Below the pieces are notes generated by a model, which ran no database searches, had not been told where the DNA came from, and saw nothing but the letters and a program-made list of their open reading frames with translations. A stretch of 64,000 nt of DNA from Acholeplasmatales bacterium (GTDB lineage: Bacteria > Bacillota_I > Bacilli_A > Acholeplasmatales > Anaeroplasmataceae): NCBI GenBank assembly GCA_017542485.1, contig JAFXXC010000066.1:39060-103059 (forward strand). Direction: 5' to 3'. Position 1 is the stretch's first letter, and each line of letters starts with the position of its first letter. The translations under genes and the position numbers were made by a program. Positions 19,182-25,324 of the stretch are shown piece after piece.

Positions 19182-19203
19182 AACGCCAAGAGGCGTTTTT
19201 CTC
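19182..19203 (+). terminator. Intrinsic terminator after GGDEF remnant
   Basis: AACGCC and GGCGTT pair around AAGA, followed by TTTCTCTTT. Confidence 0.75.
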
Positions 19204-19220
19204 TTTGTTAATAATATCAA

Positions 19221-19268
19221 TTGACATTGTGGTAACAAGTTACTATAATAATGTTAGTAACAAGTTAC
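19221..19268 (+). promoter_or_regulatory. Promoter and twin operator of the marR-flavodoxin operon
   Basis: TTGACA (19221-19226), a 17-base spacer and TATAAT (19244-19249) form a consensus promoter. The sequence GTAACAAGTTAC occurs twice, at 19232-19243 inside the spacer and at 19257-19268 over the transcription start; each has GTAAC/GTTAC arms. The placement is that of a repressor site, most simply for the MarR protein encoded next. Confidence 0.85.
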
Positions 19269-19282
19269 CATAAGAGGTTATT

Positions 19283-19768
19283 ATGAGATTAGAAGATATA
19301 TTAGATGATTATAATAATGATACTTTATCAAGAGAACAAGCAATATATACTAGCTTCTTTGTTATTCAAAATAGGCTACAAACATCTGGCGAAAAGGCTC
19401 AAAGTGAATTGTCTATGAAAAAGTGGCTTTTATTAACAATTGTAAGTGTTTGTCCAAAACCTCATACATTAACTAATATAGGAAAAATGATGGGTTGTTC
19501 AAGACAAAATGTTAAAAAACTAATTACTTTATTAGAGACTAAAGGATACATAGAAATAATTGAAGGAACCAATAATTCATTATGTATCGAATTAACTAAT
19601 AAGGTTCAGTCATATTCAAATGAAATAGGATTTAAACAAATGAAAATGTTAGAATTATTATTTAGTGAATTCAACGATGATCAAATAAAATTGTTTTTTA
19701 ATATGATTCAAAAAATCTTTATAGGACTAGAAAAAGTGGAAAAATATGTAGGTGACAACAATGAATAG
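19283..19768 (+). CDS. MarR-family transcriptional regulator (first)
   Basis: The 161-residue protein has the MarR winged helix: LTNIGKMMGCSRQNVKKLITLLETKGYIEI (about 72-101) is the helix-turn-helix and wing entry, flanked by long dimerisation helices at both ends. It is the first gene of an operon with a flavodoxin-like protein and a membrane protein, behind two identical 12-bp palindromic sites in its own promoter. I infer autorepression. The ligand is unknown; the flavodoxin partner hints at a redox or quinone signal. It overlaps the next gene by 8 bases. Confidence 0.85.
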   Translation: MRLEDILDDYNNDTLSREQAIYTSFFVIQNRLQTSGEKAQSELSMKKWLLLTIVSVCPKPHTLTNIGKMMGCSRQNVKKLITLLETKGYIEIIEGTNNSLCIELTNKVQSYSNEIGFKQMKMLELLFSEFNDDQIKLFFNMIQKIFIGLEKVEKYVGDNNE

Positions 19769-20288
19769 AATTATTATATATGGGTCTAAATATGGTTCGA
19801 CAGAAAAATATGCTAAAGAACTATCTAATAGAATAAATGTTCAAACTTTAGAATATAATAAAGTAAATAACATTAATGAATATGATAGCATAATTTATAT
19901 AGGCTCATTATATGCTGGTGGCGTATTAGGAATGAATAAAACATTTAAAAAGATAAAAGATGCATCTAAAAAAGACTTTATTATTGTTACAGTAGGATTG
20001 GCTGATCCAACTGATGAAAAAAATACTAACCATATTAAAAATGGAATTAAAAAACAAATAACAGAAGAAATATATAATAAAACTAAAATATTTCATTTAA
20101 GAGGTGCTATATATTATTCAAAATTAGATTTTAAACATAAGCTTATGATGAAACTACTTTACAATAAAGCTAAAAATATTCCTTTAGAAGAACAAAATGC
20201 AGAAATAAAAGCTATGATAGAAACATATAATAAAGAAGCTGATTTTATAAATTATAATAGTTTAGATTCTATTATTAATGTATTATAG
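19761..20288 (+). CDS. Flavodoxin-domain protein (HemG/Flavodoxin_5-like)
   Basis: The 175-residue protein starts MNRIIIYGSKYGSTEKYAKEL, the FMN phosphate-binding loop of flavodoxins, followed by IIYIGSLYAGGVLG and IIVTVGLADP. The length and C-terminal helical part resemble the Flavodoxin_5 family that includes HemG-type protoporphyrinogen oxidases; no heme pathway gene lies nearby, so the substrate is open. ATG 19761 sits behind AGGTGA and overlaps the marR end; a GTG at 19752 is less likely. Probably an FMN electron carrier in the cytoplasm, under MarR control. Confidence 0.8.
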   Translation: MNRIIIYGSKYGSTEKYAKELSNRINVQTLEYNKVNNINEYDSIIYIGSLYAGGVLGMNKTFKKIKDASKKDFIIVTVGLADPTDEKNTNHIKNGIKKQITEEIYNKTKIFHLRGAIYYSKLDFKHKLMMKLLYNKAKNIPLEEQNAEIKAMIETYNKEADFINYNSLDSIINVL

Positions 20289-20303
20289 ATTAGAGATTTA
20301 GTT

Positions 20304-20879
20304 ATGAAAAAGACTTATCATGTTTTAATGATTATATTATGTTTGTTATACGCTTTTGTAGTAGCATTATATATAGCTACTAAAAGTGAAGTATGTTTAG
20401 CTATTTGGGAAATATATACTATTTTATCAGCTATATATTTCTTAATATATTTTAGATTGCTATCTAAATATTTAGGTTTTAAAGAAAAAGAAATAAAGAT
20501 AGTTACTATTATGTTTATTGGATTATTAGTTTTTACATCTATTGCTCATATATCTAGTGTATGTATTACAAGACCACTCTTAAGAGGTGGATATGATGTT
20601 CCAAAGTATTATTTAATTGGTATGTATCCATCTATTGAAATGTTTATAGATTATATTGGATGGGGATTATTTACTGGATTAGGGTTTATATTTATATCAA
20701 AATATATTAAAGATAACAAATTATTAAAGAATATATTTCTTGTATTAGGTATAATGATATTAATAGGCTTTGTAGGTGGTTTTACACCTATACAAGAATT
20801 ATGGTATATTGCTTCATTTGGATATGGCTTCGGACCTGTAATAATATCAATTATTTTACTTGTCAAGAAAAATAATTAG
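20304..20879 (+). CDS. Uncharacterised six-helix membrane protein
   Basis: I do not recognise a family. The 191 residues form about six hydrophobic helices with short loops; a conserved-looking loop ITRPLLRGGYDVPKYYLIGMYPS lies between the third and fourth, and the protein ends in a Lys-rich tail (LLVKKNN), which places the C-terminus in the cytoplasm. It follows the flavodoxin gene by 15 bases with no terminator, so it is the third gene of the MarR operon and may act with the flavodoxin. Confidence 0.6.
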   Translation: MKKTYHVLMIILCLLYAFVVALYIATKSEVCLAIWEIYTILSAIYFLIYFRLLSKYLGFKEKEIKIVTIMFIGLLVFTSIAHISSVCITRPLLRGGYDVPKYYLIGMYPSIEMFIDYIGWGLFTGLGFIFISKYIKDNKLLKNIFLVLGIMILIGFVGGFTPIQELWYIASFGYGFGPVIISIILLVKKNN

Positions 20880-20970
20880 TTAGTTTTGGTTTAGAACAAT
20901 ATATTTGAATAATTAAATCTTTTAGGTGATTTTCTATTTGAAATAAATCTGCACTTTATGATATTAATAG

Positions 20971-21021
20971 GTGCAAAATTTGCACTTTCACATTAAAATA
21001 AAAGTGCAAATACATTATAAT
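20971..21021 (+). promoter_or_regulatory. Operator-like repeats and promoter of the phosphodiesterase gene
   Basis: GTGCAAAATTTGCAC (20971-20985) is a perfect 15-bp palindrome. TGCACTTT (20981-20988) pairs with AAAGTGCA (21001-21008) as a second inverted repeat, and a third TGCACTTT is at 20950-20957. TATAAT at 21016-21021 supplies the -10. No regulator gene is adjacent. Confidence 0.6.
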
Positions 21022-21037
21022 AAAACTAGGTGATATA

Positions 21038-22147
21038 ATGAAAGATTTTATTTTTCCAAATTTTAATAAATCAATTTTAAATATATCATCAACTTTGGCA
21101 ACTTATTTAGGTTGTAAGAATGATAAACCAATATTAAATGAAATAATGGATGAATTAAAAAAGAATTATAAGAATATTGTATTTATGTGTATTGATGGAT
21201 TAGGTATTAATCCAATTAATATAAATTTAGAAGATAATAGTATTTTAAAAAAGAATATTAAAATGACATTAACATCAACATTTCCATCAACCACAACAAA
21301 TGCTACTAATTCATTATTATGTAATATGTATCCATTAGAGCATGGATGGTTTGGATGGAGCTTATATTATAAAAGTATTAATAAGAATGTTAATATATTT
21401 TTAGATACTGATTCATTTAATAATGAAAAAATAATTATTAAAGAAAAACCAATAAAAAGAGAAGATTATTATTTTGATAATGCCAATACTGACTATAATA
21501 TTAATACTGTATTTCCGAAATATGTAGAAGTAAAAAATCAAAAGAACAATCATATATTTGAAACAATAGAAGATTTCTTTAATAATATAAAAACTGTATT
21601 AAATAAAAATGATAAACAGTTTATTTATTCATATTTAGGTGAACCTGATACTACAATGCATGAATTTGGTGTATCAAGCATAGAATCTAAAAAAATAATA
21701 AATAGAATAAATGATGAATTTGAATTGTTATATAAAAATACTAAAGATACATTATTTATAATTACGGCTGATCATGGACAAATAGATGTAGAAGGATATA
21801 TAGATTTATATCATGATGATAAATTAATGGATATGTTAAAAATATATCCATATTTAGACGCAAGAGCAGTTTCTTTTTTAGTTAAAGAAGAATACAAAAA
21901 GGATTTTGAAGAATATTTTAATAATAAATATAAAGAAGATTTTGTATTATACAAAACCAAAGATTTAATTGATATGGGTATATTTGGCCTCTATGGTAAT
22001 AAAGAAGAATTATTAGGTGATTATATCGCTATAGGAACATATACTAATAAAATAGCATTATTAACACCAGTATCTAAAAGACATAAAGGACATCATACAT
22101 CATTAACAGATGAAATGCTTGTGCCATTAATTATAGTGAATAATTAA
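21038..22147 (+). CDS. Alkaline-phosphatase-superfamily nucleotide pyrophosphatase/phosphodiesterase
   Basis: The 369-residue protein carries the type I phosphodiesterase motifs: FMCIDGLGIN (first metal Asp, ~47), STFPSTTTNATNSLL (nucleophilic Thr, ~90), EHGWFGWSLYY, YLGEPDTTMHEFG (second metal cluster), ITADHGQID and a late RHKGHHTSLTDEM. These are the two-metal residues of PF01663 enzymes, which cleave phosphodiester or pyrophosphate bonds in nucleotides or lipids. No signal peptide or membrane helix is seen, so it is cytoplasmic. The natural substrate is unknown. The gene has its own repeat-rich promoter. Confidence 0.85.
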   Translation: MKDFIFPNFNKSILNISSTLATYLGCKNDKPILNEIMDELKKNYKNIVFMCIDGLGINPININLEDNSILKKNIKMTLTSTFPSTTTNATNSLLCNMYPLEHGWFGWSLYYKSINKNVNIFLDTDSFNNEKIIIKEKPIKREDYYFDNANTDYNINTVFPKYVEVKNQKNNHIFETIEDFFNNIKTVLNKNDKQFIYSYLGEPDTTMHEFGVSSIESKKIINRINDEFELLYKNTKDTLFIITADHGQIDVEGYIDLYHDDKLMDMLKIYPYLDARAVSFLVKEEYKKDFEEYFNNKYKEDFVLYKTKDLIDMGIFGLYGNKEELLGDYIAIGTYTNKIALLTPVSKRHKGHHTSLTDEMLVPLIIVNN

Positions 22148-22175
22148 TTTATGTAATATGAAAGTGAGATAATAT

Positions 22176-22694
22176 ATGAGATTATTATTTGAAATAGATT
22201 TAAATAATTATGATAAAAATGGTAAAGCATTTAAAAGACCATCTGCTAGAGCGATAATCATAAAAGATAATAAAATATATATGGTTCATAGTTTAGTTTA
22301 TGATTATTATAAATTCCCAGGTGGTGGAATAGAAAAGGATGAATCTAATATAGATGCCCTAATTAGAGAAACTGCTTAAGAAGCAGGTTTAATTGTAATA
22401 AAAGATTCTATTAAGGAATATGGATATGTACATAGAATCCAGAAAGCAAAAGATTTAGGATATTCTATGTTTATTCAAGATAATTATTATTATCTATGTG
22501 ATGTAGAGGATAAAATTATCAATCAAAAATTAGATGCCTATGAAGATTATGAAAAATTCACATTAGAATTAATTAATCCTAAAATAGCAATTAATGCAAA
22601 TAGAAATAAAGATCATGGTCCAAAAAATAAAGATATGATTGAGCGTGAAGCCAAAGTGTTAGAAATATTAATTGATGAAGGATATTTTAAGTAA
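22176..22694 (+). pseudogene. Nudix hydrolase interrupted by one in-frame stop
   Basis: One frame runs from ATG 22176 to TAA 22694, broken only by TAA at 22377-22379. Both halves together form a 172-residue Nudix protein. The Nudix box reads GGGIEKDE, seven residues, RETA*EAGL: the stop replaces the first Glu of the REUxEExGU consensus, and a single G-to-T change (GAA to TAA) explains it. That Glu is a metal ligand, so the product is inactive unless the stop is suppressed. The rest of the frame is intact, so the mutation is recent or a sequence error. The gene follows the phosphodiesterase closely. Confidence 0.85.
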
Positions 22695-22725
22695 AAACAA
22701 GTTGAAAAAAAATCAACTTGTTTTT
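22695..22725 (+). terminator. Intrinsic terminator after Nudix gene
   Basis: AAACAAGTTGA (22695-22705) and TCAACTTGTTT (22713-22723) form a long stem followed by TTTTT. Confidence 0.85.
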
Positions 22726-22752
22726 ATTATGCATCAATATTATTTATAAAAA

Positions 22753-22800
22753 TGTTGACAAGTCAACAAAATTGACTATAATATTGTTGATTAAACAACA
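22753..22800 (+). promoter_or_regulatory. Promoter with overlapping operators for marR-degV
   Basis: TTGACA (22755-22760), a 16-base spacer and TATAAT (22777-22782). The -35 lies inside a perfect inverted repeat TGTTGAC-AA-GTCAACA (22753-22768). A related 16-bp site (TGTTGA...AACAACA, 22785-22800) covers the transcription start. This is a typical arrangement for MarR autorepression. Confidence 0.8.
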
Positions 22801-22816
22801 AAAAGGGAGAGCTATT

Positions 22817-23257
22817 ATGGATGAAAGATTTTATAATTTTACAAACCATATTAATAGTATTAATAGAAGTATAAGAAGAATAAAAAATTTTGAGATGCTT
22901 GATTATGATTTAAAAAGTCCACATGTATCATGTTTATATTATTTATATAAAATGAAAAGTTTATCTATTAAGGAATTAACTAGATTATGTGATATAGATA
23001 AGGGAGCTATTTCAAGAACATTGGATTTTCTTTTAAATAATGGTTTTGTTTTAATTGATGAATCTGATAATAAAAGTTATAAGAATGATCTATATTTAAC
23101 TGATAAAGGTAAGGAAGTTGGTAAATATATATCAGATAAAATTGATAATATATTAGATGTTGCTAGTAAAGGATTAAACGATAAAGAAAGAGAAATATTA
23201 TATAAAGCATTAGAACTTATCGATAATAATCTTAAAGAGATAGCAGGAAAGGAATAA
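22817..23257 (+). CDS. MarR-family transcriptional regulator (second)
   Basis: The 146-residue protein has the MarR fold: SPHVSCLYYLYKMKSLSIKELTRLCDIDKGAISRTLDFLLNNGFV contains the recognition helix (DKGAISRTLDFL), followed by the wing (YKNDLYLTDKGKEV). The start at ATG 22817 follows AAAGGGAG; an upstream TTG would place the promoter inside the gene. It precedes degV by two bases, so it probably controls a fatty-acid-binding protein gene, in the manner of FabT-like lipid regulators. That link is inference. Confidence 0.88.
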   Translation: MDERFYNFTNHINSINRSIRRIKNFEMLDYDLKSPHVSCLYYLYKMKSLSIKELTRLCDIDKGAISRTLDFLLNNGFVLIDESDNKSYKNDLYLTDKGKEVGKYISDKIDNILDVASKGLNDKEREILYKALELIDNNLKEIAGKE

Positions 23258-23259
23258 AA

Positions 23260-24105
23260 ATGATAAAAATATTAATAGATTCAGCTTCTGATATTTCACA
23301 AGAGGAAGCTTCAAAATATGGAATAGAAGTTATTCCATTAATAGTTAATTTTGGAGATGAACAATTTTTAGATGGAGTTAATTTAACTCCTAAGCAATTT
23401 TATGAAAAACTAATTGAGACAGACACATTGCCAAAGACAAGCCAAATAACACCATTTAGATTCGAAGAAACATATGAAAGATTAGTAAGTGAAGGTTATG
23501 ATGTTATTGTTATCACATTATCATCAAAACTATCTAATACATATAATAGTGCTTTATTAGCTAGTCAAGAATTTGAAAATAAAGTATATGTAATAGATAG
23601 TTTAACTGTTACAGCAGGTGAAAGAATATTATGTGAATATGCACTTAAGCTAATCAAAGATGGTTTAGAAATCAAGGAAATAGTTGATAAACTAAATAAG
23701 GTGAAAGAGAGAATTCGATTAATAGCCGTAGTTGATACATTAGAATATTTAAAAAAAGGTGGAAGAATTTCAAAAACAGTAGCTTTCGCAGGAGAATTAT
23801 TAAATATAAAACCAGTTATTTCTATTGAGAATGGAGAGGTAAAATTGGTAGGAAAGGCAAGAGGATCTAAAAAAGCAAATAATTTATTAAATGAAATAAT
23901 AAATCAAAAAGGAGAAATAGATTTTAAATTGCCATATACTACAGTATATTCAGGTTTATCTGATATAATGTTAAAAAAATATATAGAAGATCAAAAGAAT
24001 TTGTGGGAAAGTAGTGCTAATATTATTCCGATTTATACTGTTGGTAGCACAATAGGAACACATGTAGGTCCTGGTGCAATAGGTGTAGCTTTCTTTTCAA
24101 AATAA
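23260..24105 (+). CDS. DegV family fatty-acid-binding protein
   Basis: The 281-residue protein starts MIKILIDSASDIS, contains PKTSQITPFRFEETYERL, ITLSSKLSNTYNSA, the dimer segment DTLEYLKKGGRIS, and ends HVGPGAIGVAFF, all hallmarks of DegV/FakB proteins. They hold a fatty acid in a buried tunnel; the Ser/Thr of TSQ contacts the carboxylate. FakB partners present exogenous fatty acids to the kinase FakA, which is not in this window. It is cotranscribed with a MarR regulator. Confidence 0.93.
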   Translation: MIKILIDSASDISQEEASKYGIEVIPLIVNFGDEQFLDGVNLTPKQFYEKLIETDTLPKTSQITPFRFEETYERLVSEGYDVIVITLSSKLSNTYNSALLASQEFENKVYVIDSLTVTAGERILCEYALKLIKDGLEIKEIVDKLNKVKERIRLIAVVDTLEYLKKGGRISKTVAFAGELLNIKPVISIENGEVKLVGKARGSKKANNLLNEIINQKGEIDFKLPYTTVYSGLSDIMLKKYIEDQKNLWESSANIIPIYTVGSTIGTHVGPGAIGVAFFSK

Positions 24106-24125
24106 TATATAAATGAGGATTTAAA

Positions 24126-24647
24126 ATGATTGAAATAAGAAATGTAGTAAAAGAAGATTCAAATAGAATATTAGATATTTATAGATATTACATAATTAAC
24201 ACAGCTATTACATTTGAAGAGAAAGTTCCAACTATAGAAGAATTTAGAAATAGAATAATTAGTATTAGTAATAAATATCCATATATTTGTATATTAGAAG
24301 ATGGTGTTATTAAAGGATATGCATATTCACATGAATATTATGGTAGAGATGCTTATAAGTATTCTAATGAAATATCAATTTATATAGATAAAGATTCTAA
24401 AGGTAAGGGATTAGGTAAAATGCTTTATTTAGAACTAGAGAATAGATTAAAGAATATGGGTATTACCAATCTTTATTCATGTATAGCACATACGGATATT
24501 GAAGATGAATATTTAAATAATGATAGTGAATTATTTCATAATAAACTAGGATTTAAAAGAGTAGGCTTATTTACTAAATGTGGTTATAAGTTTAATAAAT
24601 GGTATGATGTAATATGGATGGAAAAAATAATAAATGAACATAATTAA
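24126..24647 (+). CDS. GNAT N-acetyltransferase (phosphinothricin acetyltransferase-like)
   Basis: The 173-residue GNAT protein has ILDIYRYYIINTAITFEEKVP at the N-terminus, a segment typical of the phosphinothricin acetyltransferase group, then the acetyl-CoA-binding motif A (SIYIDKDSKGKGLGKMLYLEL, ~88-108) and LFHNKLGFKRVG with WYDVIWMEK at the end. It should transfer acetyl from acetyl-CoA to an amino group; the substrate is unknown and need not be a herbicide or drug. GAGGAT precedes the ATG, and it follows degV by 20 bases, likely in the same transcript. Confidence 0.85.
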   Translation: MIEIRNVVKEDSNRILDIYRYYIINTAITFEEKVPTIEEFRNRIISISNKYPYICILEDGVIKGYAYSHEYYGRDAYKYSNEISIYIDKDSKGKGLGKMLYLELENRLKNMGITNLYSCIAHTDIEDEYLNNDSELFHNKLGFKRVGLFTKCGYKFNKWYDVIWMEKIINEHN

Positions 24648-24651
24648 AGTT

Positions 24652-24677
24652 AAGCCTTCGAAGTAGAAGGCTTTTTA
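24652..24677 (+). terminator. Intrinsic terminator after GNAT gene
   Basis: AAGCCTTC and GAAGGCTT pair around a six-base loop, followed by TTTAT. Confidence 0.8.
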
Positions 24678-24688
24678 TAATTAAGTTA

Positions 24689-24717
24689 TGGCTTTTAGAA
24701 TAAGAGTATGTTATAAT
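24689..24717 (+). promoter_or_regulatory. Promoter of the BrxF-like gene (TGGCTT type)
   Basis: TGGCTT (24689-24694), a 17-base spacer and an extended -10 (TGTTATAAT, hexamer 24712-24717). It closely resembles the promoter before the AddB-like gene at 25257-25285. Confidence 0.6.
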
Positions 24718-24764
24718 AATTGATACAAGGAAAATCAATTAAAAATTAAATAGGAGGTTTTAGC

Positions 24765-25199
24765 ATGCAGTTGATTGACGAACTTAGCAAGAAGAAATAT
24801 TATCTACTTTTGATTATTGGAAAACCTGGTTCTGGAAAGAGTAAGTATTTACATAATTATTCTAAACAAGAAGGTATTCCTGTATTAGATTTAGATTTTA
24901 TTTTAGGAAAAGAAATACCTGATGGTAAGGATAACAATTATGTTTATGATTTTGTTAGTGGATTTTTAGATACGTATACGCCTAAACAGGTATTGTTAGA
25001 TAAGAAGGCTATTTTATATCATAAAAATTCAAATATTAATTTATTAGAATTTTTAAAGAAATTGTCAAAACAAAAAACAGTTATATCAACTTGGAATGGT
25101 TATACAGAAAATGGTAAACTTTACCATCTAAATGAAAAAGGTGAAGTTGATTTTGAGTATGACTTAAGTGATGATTATGCATATATAGAATTGAAATAA
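24765..25199 (+). CDS. Orphan BrxF-like P-loop protein
   Basis: The 144-residue protein has a Walker A motif GKPGSGKS (19-26), a short core with VLDLDF, then VLLDKKAILYHKNSNINLLEFLKKLSKQKTVIST with WNG near 110. This order (P-loop, LLD..ILF, R/KQKTV..WNG, a Tyr/Asp-rich end) is that of BrxF, the small ATPase of type 3 BREX phage-defence systems. None of the other BREX genes (brxC, pglX, pglZ, brxHII) is in the window. AGGAGG precedes the ATG. It is followed by its own terminator and then by a divergent AddB/AddA pair with a look-alike promoter. The family call rests on motif memory and should be treated as probable. Confidence 0.65.
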   Translation: MQLIDELSKKKYYLLLIIGKPGSGKSKYLHNYSKQEGIPVLDLDFILGKEIPDGKDNNYVYDFVSGFLDTYTPKQVLLDKKAILYHKNSNINLLEFLKKLSKQKTVISTWNGYTENGKLYHLNEKGEVDFEYDLSDDYAYIELK

Positions 25200-25203
25200 G
25201 AAA

Positions 25204-25247
25204 AAATGGGAGCATAAAAATTAGTTTTTATGACTCCATTTTTTTGT
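25204..25247 (+). terminator. Intrinsic terminator after BrxF-like gene
   Basis: AATGGGAG and CTCCATT, extended by CATAAAAA/TTTTTATG, form a long imperfect stem followed by TTTTTTTG. Confidence 0.8.
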
Positions 25248-25256
25248 TGTAATTAA

Positions 25257-25285
25257 TGGCTTATAATGTAGTAGTATGCTATAAT
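25257..25285 (+). promoter_or_regulatory. Promoter of the AddB/AddA-like operon (TGGCTT type)
   Basis: TGGCTT (25257-25262), a 17-base spacer and an extended -10 (TGCTATAAT, hexamer 25280-25285), nearly a copy of the promoter before the BrxF-like gene. Confidence 0.6.
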
Positions 25286-25324
25286 AAATAATGCAGCATA
25301 AGACGATTTATGGAGGCTGGTATG

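Noticed and set aside
22377..22379. In-frame TAA as a possible recoded codon
   Set aside because: All other genes use TAA as an ordinary stop, and only this gene shows it internally; a point mutation is simpler.
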